Shown: in pieces, positions 8,443-17,625 of the stretch | How the letters are laid out: each line of letters starts with the position of its first letter | Position numbering within the stretch: the first letter of the stretch is position 1 | NCBI RefSeq assembly: GCF_030733845.1 | Contig: NZ_CP132312.1 | Coordinates: 262,501-326,500, forward strand | DNA: 64,000 nucleotides | Direction: 5' to 3' | DNA from: Shinella zoogloeoides | GTDB taxonomy: Bacteria; Pseudomonadota; Alphaproteobacteria; Rhizobiales; Rhizobiaceae | Position numbers and translations under genes: made by a program | The notes under the pieces: generated by a model | The model's input: the letters and a program-made list of their open reading frames with translations, nothing else | Told to the model about the DNA's origin: nothing | Databases searched by the model: none

Positions 8443-9204
8443 TTAGCGGGCGAGGGTGACGTTCACGCCGGCGGCCTTCAGCGCGGCGGAGACGTCGCGG
8501 GGCGGGGCCTTGTCGGTGAAAAGCTCGGTAAGCGCGCTGAACTCGCAGACGCGCACGAGGCCCTGCCGGCCGAACTTGGTGTGGTCTGTCACGACGATGG
8601 CGCGTTTGCCGCGGGAAACCACGGCGCGCGCGAATTCCGCCTCTTCCAGATCATAGTCCATGATGCCGATCGCGGCATCGATAGCCCCGGTCGTGATCAC
8701 CGCGTGGCCCACGGTGAAATGGCTGATGAACTCGATGGCGGAGATGCCGAACGCGGCGCCGTTGTCGCTGCGCAGTTCTCCGCCCGCCATGTAGACGCGG
8801 TTGCCGTTGACGGTCGAAAGCGTGCGGGCGATGTCCGAGGAATTGGTTACAACCGTAAGTTGCCGATGGCCGAGCAATTCGCGGGCGAGGTAGCTGGTCG
8901 TCGTGCCCGTATCGAGCATGATGGAATCGCCGTCGCGAATGGTCGCTGCCACGGCGACGGCGATCGCTTTCTTCGCCTCGCTGTTCTCGCGCATGCGCTT
9001 TTCGAACGGCGCTTCGCCGACGACGGAGGGCAGGGCCACGGCGCCGTGCATCTTCACCACGCTCCCGTTGGTGGTCAGCGGCTTGATGTCCCGTCGCACG
9101 GTTTCCAAGGAAACGTCGAGCTTGTGGGCTAGGTCGGCGATGCTCACCGTGCCTTCCTGCTGGAGAAGCCGGAGGATGTCGCTATGGCGCTTGGAATGGT
9201 TCAT
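8443..9204 (-). CDS. DeoR/GlpR-family transcriptional regulator
   Basis: This protein of 253 residues (264 if the upstream ATG at 9237 is used) has an N-terminal DeoR helix-turn-helix. It shows RHSDILRLLQQEGTVSIAD and the signature VSLETVRRDI. The C-terminal DeoRC sugar-phosphate sensor domain shows the ligand-loop motif DTGTTT near residue 100. It is divergent from the phosphotransferase/flavoprotein operon, which it probably represses. The shorter start is preferred because family members usually begin a few residues before R-x-x-x-I-L. Neither start has a strong ribosome-binding site. Confidence 0.9.
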   Translation of the reverse strand: MNHSKRHSDILRLLQQEGTVSIADLAHKLDVSLETVRRDIKPLTTNGSVVKMHGAVALPSVVGEAPFEKRMRENSEAKKAIAVAVAATIRDGDSIMLDTGTTTSYLARELLGHRQLTVVTNSSDIARTLSTVNGNRVYMAGGELRSDNGAAFGISAIEFISHFTVGHAVITTGAIDAAIGIMDYDLEEAEFARAVVSRGKRAIVVTDHTKFGRQGLVRVCEFSALTELFTDKAPPRDVSAALKAAGVNVTLAR

Positions 9205-9416
9205 GTCGGTCGAATCCGCAAGGTCTTCCTGTTTCATAATCCGTCATGGGTCGTCTGGCAAGAAAGCCGCAAAAACGGGCGCAAAGTCATAAAAAGCCAC
9301 ATCTTGCAATTGACAGCGGCGCTCATCCGGAATGACATTGCCCCCGCCGCAGCCTGTAGAAAACAAATCGGGAACGGCATTGGGTGGCGGTCGCCTGCTG
9401 CCATGGGAGGAAGTCT

Positions 9417-10328
9417 ATGGAGGGGCATGTCGAGCTCAGCCGCGCCGTCGAAGACCGCATCCGGGCCTTGCCCTGCTGGCGCGGCCGTATCGATATCGCG
9501 CCGCTGAAGGGCGGCATCAGCAACGAGAGCTACCGCGTCGACGACGGGGCAGGGCGCCATGTCGTGCGTTTCGGCCAGGACTATCCTTTCCATCATGTCT
9601 TTCGCGAACGCGAGCTGATGACCGCGCGGGCGGCGCATGCAGCGGGTTTCGGACCCGAGGTGCGTTATGCCGAGCCCGGCGTCATGGTTTCCGCCTTCCT
9701 CGGGGCAAAGACCTTTGCCGCGCAGGACGTCGCGGCGGAGCGCCGCCGCGTGGCGGACCTGCTGCGCCGGTTTCACAGGCAGATGCCGGCGGCGGTGAGC
9801 GGCGCCGCATTCCTCTTCTGGCCGTTCCATGTGGTGCGGGACTATGCCCGCACGCTGACGGCCGGCGGCAGCCGCATGGTGCCGTGCCTGCCGGATTACC
9901 TGGCGCTGGCCGAGGAACTGGAGGCGGCGCAGATGCCGCTGCCGATCGTCTTCGGCCATAACGACCTCCTGCCGGCAAACCTTCTCGATGACGGCGAGCG
10001 GCTCTGGCTGATCGATTTCGAATATGCCGGCTTCTCCACCGCCATGTTCGATCTTGCCGGCGCCACGTCCAATGCCGGGCTTTCCCCTGAGGAGGCGGAG
10101 GATTTCCTCGACGCCTATTTCGGCGGTGCGCCAAGCCCTGCAATCCGTCGCTCGCATGCCGCCATGCAATGCGCTTCGCTGCTGCGCGAAGCGATGTGGA
10201 GCATGGTTTCCGAACTGCACCTCGCGGCGCCGGGCATCGACTATGTCGGCTATACGGCGGAGAACCTCGAGCGCCTCGACAAGGCACTCGACCATTACAG
10301 AACCACATACGGGAAACCTGCGAAATGA
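9417..10328 (+). CDS. Choline kinase-like phosphotransferase (APH/ChoK superfamily)
   Basis: This 303-residue cytoplasmic kinase-fold protein has the catalytic loop VFGHNDLLPANLL (about 182-194) and the metal-binding LIDFEYAGF (about 206-214), as in choline/ethanolamine kinases. The N-lobe has LKGGISNESYRVD. The start at 9417 follows GGGAGGAAG. It overlaps the next gene by 4 bases (ATGA), so the two are translationally coupled. Pairing with a dimethylglycine-dehydrogenase-like flavoprotein suggests a role in metabolism of a methylated amine or amino alcohol. The substrate is unknown, and phosphorylation of choline itself is only a guess. Confidence 0.85.
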   Translation: MEGHVELSRAVEDRIRALPCWRGRIDIAPLKGGISNESYRVDDGAGRHVVRFGQDYPFHHVFRERELMTARAAHAAGFGPEVRYAEPGVMVSAFLGAKTFAAQDVAAERRRVADLLRRFHRQMPAAVSGAAFLFWPFHVVRDYARTLTAGGSRMVPCLPDYLALAEELEAAQMPLPIVFGHNDLLPANLLDDGERLWLIDFEYAGFSTAMFDLAGATSNAGLSPEEAEDFLDAYFGGAPSPAIRRSHAAMQCASLLREAMWSMVSELHLAAPGIDYVGYTAENLERLDKALDHYRTTYGKPAK

Positions 10329-12766
10329 CCCTGCCATCGCATGCCGAAATCGTCGTTATTGGCGGGGGCATCATCGGCTGCTCGACAGCCTACCACCTTG
10401 CGCGCGACCACAAGGCGGACGTCCTGCTGCTGGAGCAGGGCACGCTGACATCGGGCTCGACCTGGCATGCGGCGGGCCTTGTCGGGCAGCTGCGCTCCTC
10501 GGCGTCGATCACCCGCGTGCTGAAATATTCCGTCGATCTCTACAAGGGACTGGAAGCCGAGACCGGGCTTGCGACCGGCTGGAAGATGACGGGGTGCCTG
10601 CGCCTTGCCACCAATCAGGACCGCTGGACCGAGTTCCGCCGTCTCGCCACCACGGCAAAGAGCTTCGGCATGGACATGCACCTGCTGACGCCGGAAGAGG
10701 TGAAGGCGATGTGGCCGCTGATGGAGGTCGGCGACCTCGTCGGGGCAAGCTGGCTGCCGACGGACGGGCAGGCAAGCCCTTCCGACATCACCCAGTCGCT
10801 CGCCCGGGGCGCGCGCATGCACGGCGCGAAGATCGTCGAGAACGTGCGCGTGACGGGTTTCGACATGGACGGCGATCGTATCGTGCGCGTGCGCACCACG
10901 CTTGGCGATATCGCGTGCGAAAAAGTCGTCAACTGCGCCGGCCAATGGGCCCGGCAGGTGGGGGCGATGGCGGGCATCAACGTGCCGCTCCAGCCGGTCA
11001 AGCATCAATATATCATCACGGAGAGGGTGCCGGGTCTGTCAACCGATGCGCCGACCATTCGCGATCCTGATCGGCGCACCTATTTCAAGGAGGAGGTCGG
11101 TGGGCTGGTGATGGGGGGCTACGAGCCGAACCCGCAGCCCTGGACGACCGGTGACGTGCCCGACGACTGGGCCTACCGGCTCTTCGATGACGATTTCGAC
11201 CATTTCGAGCAGCATATGGCCGAAGCGATCGCCCGCGTGCCGGCCCTGGAAAAGGTCGGCGTCAAGCAGATGATCAACGGGCCGGAGAGTTTTACGCCTG
11301 ATGGTAACTTCATCCTCGGCGTCGCGCCGGAATGCGCGAACATGTTCGTCGGCGCCGGTTTCAATGCCTTCGGCATCGCCTCCGGGGGAGGGGCGGGCTG
11401 GGTTCTGGCGCAATGGGTCGTCGACGGCGAGGCGCCGCTCGATCTCTGGGTGGTCGATATCCGCCGCTTCGCCGGCATGCACCGCGACCGCCAATGGGTG
11501 CTCGACCGCACGCTGGAGGCCTACGGCAAGCACTACACGATCGCCTTCCCGCACGAGGAATACGAAAGCGGCCGTCCGCGCGTGGTCTCGCCGCTCTATG
11601 AGCGCCTGAAGGCGCATGGTGCGGTCTTCGGCTCGAAGCTCGGCTGGGAGCGGCCGAACTGGTTCGCCCCGGAGGGGGTCGCGCCGAAGGACGTCTATTC
11701 GATGGGGCGGCAGAACTGGTTCGCCGCCGTCGGGGACGAACACCGCCATGTGCGCGAGGCCGTCGGCATCTTCGACCAGTCCTCCTTCGCCAAATACGAG
11801 ATGACGGGACGGGACGCGCAGAAGGCGCTCGACTGGATCTGCGCCAACGACGTGAGCAAACCGGCTGGGCGGCTCACCTATACCCAGCTCCTCAACAGCC
11901 GCGGCGGCATCGAGGCGGACCTGACGGTGGCGCGGCTCACGGATGAGACATTCTACATCGTAACCGGTACCGGTTTCCGCACCCACGATCTCGGCTGGAT
12001 CGCCGATCATGTTCCGGCGGGTCTCGACGTTACGCTGCGCGACGTGACGGAGGATTTCGGCACGCTCTCCCTGATGGGGCCGAAGGCGCGCGACGTGCTC
12101 TCGGCCGTCACGGAGGCGGATGTCTCCAATGCCGGTTTCCCCTTCGGCCATGTGCGCGAGATCGGCATCGCCGGCCATGCCGTCCGGGCGCTGCGCGTTA
12201 CCTATGTCGGGGAACTCGGTTGGGAGCTGCACGTGCCGATCGGCGCCATCGGAACCGTCTTCGATGCGCTGATGGCGGCAGGAAAACCCTTCGGCATCCG
12301 CCCTGTCGGCTACCGTGCCCTGGAATCGCTGCGCCTCGAAAAGGGCTATCGCGCCTGGGGCTCCGACATTACGCCGAACGACACGCCTTTCGAGGCCGGC
12401 CTCGGCTGGGCGGTGAAGCTGGGCAAGACCGTCGATTTCCTCGGCCGCGGGGCGCTGCAAGCGGCGAAGGGCGAGCCGCGCAGGAAGGCCTTTGCCGGCT
12501 TCACGGTCGACGATCCCGGTGTTGTGCTCGTCGGGCGCGAAACGATCCTGCGGAACGGCGAGCCGGTCGGTTATCTGACGAGCGGCGGTTATGGCTACAC
12601 GCTCGGCAAGAACATTGGCTACGGCTATGTGCGCCGTGGCGAGGGCGTGGACGACAGGTTCCTTGCGGATGGCGACTATGAGCTCGTCGTCGCCATGGAA
12701 CGCACGCCGGCAAAAATCCACCTCGAACCGCCTTACGATCCATCCGGGCTGCGGGTGAAGGGATAG
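10325..12766 (+). CDS. FAD-dependent dimethylglycine/sarcosine dehydrogenase-like protein
   Basis: This 813-residue protein has the four-part architecture of mammalian-type dimethylglycine and sarcosine dehydrogenases. It has an N-terminal DAO FAD domain with VVIGGGIIGCSTAYHLA (about 9-25) and the HAAGLVGQLRSS region where FAD is held in relatives. An FAO middle domain follows (about 370-430). A GCV_T aminomethyltransferase-like folate-binding domain (about 440-700) and GCV_T_C (about 710-805) complete it. Relatives oxidise N-methyl groups and pass formaldehyde-level carbon to tetrahydrofolate. Coupling to the kinase gene and control by the divergent DeoR protein are inferred. The precise substrate is not known. 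Confidence 0.9.
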   Translation: MTLPSHAEIVVIGGGIIGCSTAYHLARDHKADVLLLEQGTLTSGSTWHAAGLVGQLRSSASITRVLKYSVDLYKGLEAETGLATGWKMTGCLRLATNQDRWTEFRRLATTAKSFGMDMHLLTPEEVKAMWPLMEVGDLVGASWLPTDGQASPSDITQSLARGARMHGAKIVENVRVTGFDMDGDRIVRVRTTLGDIACEKVVNCAGQWARQVGAMAGINVPLQPVKHQYIITERVPGLSTDAPTIRDPDRRTYFKEEVGGLVMGGYEPNPQPWTTGDVPDDWAYRLFDDDFDHFEQHMAEAIARVPALEKVGVKQMINGPESFTPDGNFILGVAPECANMFVGAGFNAFGIASGGGAGWVLAQWVVDGEAPLDLWVVDIRRFAGMHRDRQWVLDRTLEAYGKHYTIAFPHEEYESGRPRVVSPLYERLKAHGAVFGSKLGWERPNWFAPEGVAPKDVYSMGRQNWFAAVGDEHRHVREAVGIFDQSSFAKYEMTGRDAQKALDWICANDVSKPAGRLTYTQLLNSRGGIEADLTVARLTDETFYIVTGTGFRTHDLGWIADHVPAGLDVTLRDVTEDFGTLSLMGPKARDVLSAVTEADVSNAGFPFGHVREIGIAGHAVRALRVTYVGELGWELHVPIGAIGTVFDALMAAGKPFGIRPVGYRALESLRLEKGYRAWGSDITPNDTPFEAGLGWAVKLGKTVDFLGRGALQAAKGEPRRKAFAGFTVDDPGVVLVGRETILRNGEPVGYLTSGGYGYTLGKNIGYGYVRRGEGVDDRFLADGDYELVVAMERTPAKIHLEPPYDPSGLRVKG

Positions 12767-12769
12767 ACG

Positions 12770-12827
12770 TGAAAGATATTTCAGTCGCTGGCCTTGATTT
12801 CAGCCAGATAGCATGAAATAAATTTCA
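12770..12827 (+). promoter_or_regulatory. Pair of TGAAA-N4-TTTCA operators before the sugar/polyol operon
   Basis: TGAAA-GATA-TTTCA occupies 12770-12783 and TGAAA-TAAA-TTTCA occupies 12814-12827. Their starts are 44 bases apart, about four helical turns. Both lie just upstream of a candidate promoter for the ABC transporter operon. This geometry fits cooperative binding by the SorC-family regulator encoded in the operon. The regulator assignment is inferred. Confidence 0.5.
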
Positions 12828-12841
12828 ATGCGTGAATTATA

Positions 12842-12870
12842 TTGACACGCAATGCGCTTTGCAGTTAGCT
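12842..12870 (+). promoter_or_regulatory. Candidate sigma-70 promoter of the sugar/polyol operon
   Basis: A consensus -35, TTGACA (12842-12847), is followed after 17 bases by a weak -10, TTAGCT (12865-12870). It lies just downstream of the two TGAAA-N4-TTTCA palindromes and about 105 bases before the binding-protein start. Confidence 0.45.
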
Positions 12871-12976
12871 GCCCATACCGGACTTCGAGGAGGAAATCCG
12901 GTCTTCAACGCGATCAGCGGCGTCGTTCCGGCGCCCTCGGGCTTTTTGGGAGGGGCTTCGGCCTCGAGGAGGACTT

Positions 12977-14005
12977 TTGCGCACTTTTCTCAGCACGACC
13001 GCGATGGCGGTCCTCGCAGCAACGCTTTTTGCCGGTTCCGCGGCCGCCGAGACGGAGAACCCGTTCCGCTGCAAGCCGGGCGAAAAATACGTCATGAACG
13101 TCATGGTCTCGGGCGTCGAATACTGGTTCCCGGTCTATGAGATGTTCAAGCAGGCCGGCCAGCAGCTCGGCTGCGAGACCGAATATACCGGCACGCCGGA
13201 ATATGACGTCAACAAGCAGATCGCCACCTTCGACCAGGCGCTCGCCCAGAACCCGGCCGGCATCCTCGTCCATCCGATGAACTCCGACCCGTTCATCGAG
13301 CCGATCAACCGCGCCATCGACCAGGGCACGGCGGTCGTCACCTTCGCCGCCGACTCGCCGCTCTCCAAGCGCGTCTCCTTCATCACCTCGGACAACACCC
13401 GCGAAGGCACCTATGCGGCCGACGCCATTGCCGAGAAGATGGGCGGCAAGGGCGAATATGCGGTCCTCGAAAATCCGGGCCAGGACAACCACGACAAGCG
13501 CATCGCCGCCTTCATCGCCCGCATGGAAGAGAAGTGGCCGGACATGAAGCTCGTCGGCCGCGCCGCCTCCAACCAGGATCCGACCAAGGCCTATCAGGGG
13601 CTTTCGAGCCTCATCCAGGCCAATCCGAACCTTGGTGCGGTCTTCATGCCGGAGGCGAACTCGGCGATCGGCGCGGCGCAGGCCAACAAGGAAAGCGGCG
13701 GCAAGGTCCTCGTCATGTGCGCGGACGTCAACGCCAACATCCTCGACATGATCAAGGCCGGCGAGGTCTTCGGCTCGATCAACCCGAACCAGGGCATGCA
13801 GGGCTATATGGGCTTCATGCTGCTGTGGCTCGCCAAGCACCCCGAGCTGATCGACCCGATGAACGACGCAAAACGTTCGGGCTTCAACCCGATGAGCATT
13901 CCGGTCGTCGACAATGGCCTGTCCATCGTGACGGCGGAAAATGCCGACGACTTCTACTGGGACAAGTACCTGAAGCGTCGCGGCACCAAGGGTATCGAGG
14001 AGTAA
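12977..14005 (+). CDS. Periplasmic sugar-binding protein of a ribose-type ABC transporter
   Basis: This 342-residue Peripla_BP_4 protein has a signal peptide ([20 protein letters not shown], cleavage near SAAAE). The start appears to be TTG at 12977: AGGAGG lies 4 bases upstream and no in-frame ATG or GTG fits. Body motifs such as [14 protein letters not shown] and the hinge-region sequence [15 protein letters not shown] match ribose/galactose-type binding proteins. It supplies the ATPase and permease encoded next. A strong hairpin after the stop probably protects this 5' cistron and boosts its relative expression. Confidence 0.93.
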   Translation: MRTFLSTTAMAVLAATLFAGSAAAETENPFRCKPGEKYVMNVMVSGVEYWFPVYEMFKQAGQQLGCETEYTGTPEYDVNKQIATFDQALAQNPAGILVHPMNSDPFIEPINRAIDQGTAVVTFAADSPLSKRVSFITSDNTREGTYAADAIAEKMGGKGEYAVLENPGQDNHDKRIAAFIARMEEKWPDMKLVGRAASNQDPTKAYQGLSSLIQANPNLGAVFMPEANSAIGAAQANKESGGKVLVMCADVNANILDMIKAGEVFGSINPNQGMQGYMGFMLLWLAKHPELIDPMNDAKRSGFNPMSIPVVDNGLSIVTAENADDFYWDKYLKRRGTKGIEE

Positions 14006-14020
14006 GCTCCCAAGCGATCG

Positions 14021-14047
14021 CCATCCGCGCCATGCTGGCGCGGATGG
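14021..14047 (+). other. Intercistronic hairpin after the binding-protein gene
   Basis: A perfect 12-bp stem, CCATCCGCGCCA (14021-14032) with TGGCGCGGATGG (14036-14047), encloses a 3-base loop. No T-run follows, so it is more likely an mRNA-stabilising or partial-attenuation hairpin than a full terminator. Confidence 0.7.
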
Positions 14048-14072
14048 TCTTGAGGGGAGAGGGAGAGGGAGG

Positions 14073-15604
14073 ATGACGATGGCGGAGCCGGTGCTCACCA
14101 TTCATGGCGTGACCAAGCATTTCGGGGCGGTGAAGGCGCTGACGGACGTCGACTTCACGCTCGAACGCGGCGAGGTCCATGCGCTCTGCGGCGAGAACGG
14201 CGCCGGCAAGTCGACGCTCATGAACATCATCGCCGGCGTGCTCCAGCCGACCGAGGGCGAAATCCGCGTCGACGGCAAGGCCGTGCGCGTTTCCTCTCCC
14301 GCCGTTGCGCAGTCGCTCGGCATCGGTCTGGTGCATCAGGAGATCGCGCTCTGCCCCGATGCGACGGTTGCCGAAAACATGTTCATGGCGGCGACCAACC
14401 GCCGCCGCTCGCCCTTCATGAACTACCGCGCGCTGGAGCGCGATGCGCAGGCGGTGATGAACCGCCTGGCCGCCATCGATGTCCGCCGCAAGGTCGCGGA
14501 CCTGCCGATTTCCAGCCAGCAGCTCGTCGAGATCGCCAAGGCGCTGACGCTCGACTGCCGCGTGCTGATCCTCGACGAGCCGACCGCCGCACTGACCGAA
14601 ACCGAGGCGCAGCAGCTCTTCGCGATCATCCGCGACCTCAAGGCGAACGGCATGTCGATCATCTATATCAGCCACCGCATGGCGGAGATTTTTTCGCTCT
14701 GCGACCGGGTCACCGTGTTCCGCGACGGCCGCTATGTCTGCACCGACCGCATCGCCGACGTGACGGCGGACGATGTGGTGCGCCGCATGGTGGGCCGCGA
14801 GATCACCCAGCTCTATCCCGACAAGCTCGGGGCGGACGAGGCGTCCGGCGAAACCATTTTTGAGATCGACGGCATCGGCGACGGCGAGCGCTTCCAGAAC
14901 GTCAGCTTCGACTTACGAAAGGGTGAAATCCTCGGCATCGGCGGCCTCATTGGCTCCGGCCGCACGGAGATCGCCGAGGGTATCTGCGGGCTGAGGCCGC
15001 GCGTGGCGGGCACGGTGCGGCTGCATGGCAGGACGCAGAAGATCAATTCCTATGCCGACGCGGTGAAGGCGGGCATCGTCTATCTCTCCGAGGACCGCAA
15101 GGGCTCGGGCGTCTTCCTCGATATGTCCATCGCGCAGAATATCTCCGTGCTGGACCTGAAGGCGCTGACCAATTCCGCCGGTCTTTTGAACGGCCGCGCG
15201 GAGGCGGCGCTTGCCGAGGACTTCGCCCGCCGGCTCGGCGTGCGCATGGGCGGCATAGAGGCACCCGTCAAGTCGCTTTCCGGCGGCAACCAGCAGAAGG
15301 TGGCGATCGCCAAGCAGCTTGCCGTGAAGCCGAAGGTCATCCTGATGGACGAGCCGACGCGCGGCATCGATGTCGGGGCGAAGACGGAAATCCACCGCCT
15401 GCTGCGCGAGCTTGCGCGCTCGGGCATCGGCATCGTCGTCATATCCTCGGAAATGCCGGAACTGCTCGGTCTTGCCGACCGGTGCTGGTCGTCCGGGAAG
15501 GGCGCATCGCGGGGGAACTCGCCGCGGATGAAATGTCGGAAGAGGCCGTGATCCGTCTTGCCTCGGGCATGGGCACGGCAAGGGCGGCGAACCATGCCGC
15601 GTGA
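14073..15604 (+). CDS. Ribose-type ABC transporter ATPase with a C-terminal frameshift
   Basis: This is a double-NBD ATPase of the RbsA/MglA family. NBD1 has Walker [11 protein letters not shown] and Walker [15 protein letters not shown]2 has the signature [15 protein letters not shown] and Walker [13 protein letters not shown]; its Walker A is degenerate, as usual. The frame runs normally to LLGLADR (about residue 469) and then ends abnormally at 15551 with [11 protein letters not shown]. One base further on, the expected tail resumes ([20 protein letters not shown]) and stops at 15602-15604. One G therefore seems to be missing near 15481. Both catalytic sites remain, so about 40 residues of tail are altered. 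This could be a real mutation or a sequence error. Confidence 0.88.
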
Positions 15605-15626
15605 AGAGAAAGTGGGAGAGAGGGAC

Positions 15627-16616
15627 ATGGCAATCGACACGATGGCGGCAGGCGCGCCGGGAACACCATCCTTCAAGCGCATCGCCACGATGCGCGAAGC
15701 CGGATTGATCGCGATCATCCTGGCGCTCGGCATCGTCATGAGCTTTGCCTCGCCGCACTTCCTGACGCTCGGCAATTTCCGCGCCATGCTGATGAGCTTT
15801 TCGGTGGAGGGCATCGTCGTCGTCGGCATGACGATCCTGCTCATCGTCGGCGGCATCGACCTTGCAGTCGGCTCCGTCGTCTGCTTTGCCATGGTGCTCT
15901 CCGGCTCGCTCTTCCTGGCCGGACTCGATCCCTGGACGGCCTCGCTGATCGGCATTGCCGCCAGCGCCGCCATCGGCGGCATCATGGGCTTCTTCGTGAC
16001 GGTCGTCGGGCTCAACCACTTCATCACGTCGCTCGCGGCCATGGTGATCGTGCGCGGCCTCTGCCTCATCATCACCAAAGGCACGCCGTTGTCGCTCTTC
16101 ACGCTGCCGGCCGGCTTCAAGGCGGTGGGGCAGGGCACCTTCTACGGTGTGCCCTATGTCATCCTGATCTTCGTCGCGGTCGTCGTCCTGTTCGATTTCC
16201 TGCTGCGCCGGGCGACCGCCTTCCGCAAGGTCTTCTACACCGGCAGCAACGAGAAGGCCGCGCTCTATTCCGGCATCAAGACCAACCAGGTGAAATTCTG
16301 GGTGACGGTGCTGTGCTCGACGCTCGCCGGTGTCGCCGGCGTCATCTACATGTCCCGCTTCGGCGCGGCCACGCCCACCTTCGGCGTCGGCATGGAGCTC
16401 AACATCATCGCCGCGGCAGTGATCGGCGGGGCTTCGCTGAACGGCGGGTCGGGAACGATCCTCGGCGCCATCCTCGGCATCGCGCTGCTCTCGCTCGTCA
16501 CCTCGTCGCTGATCCTGCTCAACGTCTCCGTCTATTGGCAGGACATGATCAAGGGTTGCATTCTGCTCGCCGCCGTTTCCATCGACCATTTCCTGCACAA
16601 GCGGAAGGCCGCCTGA
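15627..16616 (+). CDS. Ribose-type ABC transporter permease
   Basis: This 329-residue inner-membrane permease of the RbsC/BPD_transp_2 family has eight to ten hydrophobic segments. Conserved elements are GMTILLIVGGIDLAVGSV (about 62-79) and the cytoplasmic coupling stretch NEKAALYSGI (about 210-219), followed by AAVIGGASLNGGSGT. The ATG at 15627 follows GGGAGAGAGGGAC. It stands between the ATPase and the SorC regulator in one operon. The substrate is probably a sugar or polyol. Confidence 0.93.
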   Translation: MAIDTMAAGAPGTPSFKRIATMREAGLIAIILALGIVMSFASPHFLTLGNFRAMLMSFSVEGIVVVGMTILLIVGGIDLAVGSVVCFAMVLSGSLFLAGLDPWTASLIGIAASAAIGGIMGFFVTVVGLNHFITSLAAMVIVRGLCLIITKGTPLSLFTLPAGFKAVGQGTFYGVPYVILIFVAVVVLFDFLLRRATAFRKVFYTGSNEKAALYSGIKTNQVKFWVTVLCSTLAGVAGVIYMSRFGAATPTFGVGMELNIIAAAVIGGASLNGGSGTILGAILGIALLSLVTSSLILLNVSVYWQDMIKGCILLAAVSIDHFLHKRKAA

Positions 16617-16617
16617 C

Positions 16618-17625
16618 ATGCCGATCGCCAAGTTGAAACCCAGGACGAGCGCGCCGCGCGAAGAAATCGTCATCGCCCGCCAGATGCATCAGGCGCTCGT
16701 CCTGCATTTCCTGGAAGGGCTGACGCAGGCACAGATCGCCGACCAGCTCGGCCTCTCGCACGCCACCGTCAACCGCCTCATCAAGCGCGGCCGCCAGCTC
16801 GGCCTCGTCGAGATCAAGATCAAGTCGCCGGTCGAGCCGCTGGTGGATATGGAGGAACGGCTTCTGGCGCTCGGCGGCATCAGCCGCGCCGTGGTGGTGC
16901 CGACCGTATCCGACAATCCGCAGACCGCGCTTCTGGCGGTGGGGGAGGCGGCCGCGCGCCTGCTGCTGGAGGAGATCGCCGACGGCGACACGATCTGCAT
17001 CACCGGCGGCAAGGGTGTTGGCGCCGTCGTCGCCGGCCTCCAGGCGCCGCGCCGCTTCGACGTCGAGGTCATCCCCGGAACGGGCTGCGTGCAGGGCAAG
17101 CACTATACGGACGTCAACCATGTCTCGACGCTGATGGCCGAGCGGCTCGGCGGCCGCTCCTGGCAGATCCACGCGCCGCTCTTTGCCGACGATGCCGGGC
17201 AGCGGGCGATGCTGATGAACATGCGCTCCGTTTCGGAAGTCTTCCAGCGGGCGCGGGAGGCCAAGGTAGCCGTCGTCGGCATCGGCTCGATCCTGAGTTC
17301 GGACTCGACCTATTACGACCTGCACCCGTCGTCCAGCACCGACCGGTCGGCCATCGAGCATTCCGGCGCGAGCGCGGAACTGCTGGCCCACCTCCTCGAC
17401 GGCGAGGGAAGGGTCTGCGACTACAGCCTCAACCGCGCGCTGGTGTCGCTGACGCTGGAGGAATTCGCGTCGATCCCGACGAAGATCGGTGTCGCGAGCG
17501 GCCTCAACAAGGCCGGTTCCATCCTCTCCGTCCTGCGCGGCAACCATCTTGATACGCTCGTCACCGACGAGGCGACCGGCGCGCGCATCCTTGAACTGGC
17601 ATCGCAAGAAGGACTTTCCGCATGA
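16618..17625 (+). CDS. SorC-family sugar-binding transcriptional regulator
   Basis: This 335-residue protein has an N-terminal helix-turn-helix (GLTQAQIADQLGLSHATVNR) and a SorC sugar-phosphate-binding domain with GVGAVVAGL and VIPGTGCVQG. The family includes DeoR-like activators and repressors responsive to sugar phosphates, for example EryD in erythritol loci. It begins one base after the permease stop and overlaps the aldo/keto reductase by 4 bases, so it is expressed with its probable targets. Two identical-geometry palindromes before the first gene are likely operators. Confidence 0.92.
   Translation: MPIAKLKPRTSAPREEIVIARQMHQALVLHFLEGLTQAQIADQLGLSHATVNRLIKRGRQLGLVEIKIKSPVEPLVDMEERLLALGGISRAVVVPTVSDNPQTALLAVGEAAARLLLEEIADGDTICITGGKGVGAVVAGLQAPRRFDVEVIPGTGCVQGKHYTDVNHVSTLMAERLGGRSWQIHAPLFADDAGQRAMLMNMRSVSEVFQRAREAKVAVVGIGSILSSDSTYYDLHPSSSTDRSAIEHSGASAELLAHLLDGEGRVCDYSLNRALVSLTLEEFASIPTKIGVASGLNKAGSILSVLRGNHLDTLVTDEATGARILELASQEGLSA

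Noticed and set aside
14913..16673. 586-codon open frame on the minus strand
   Set aside because: Antisense to the ABC ATPase and permease; rich in Asp/Glu/His/Arg runs without a domain.
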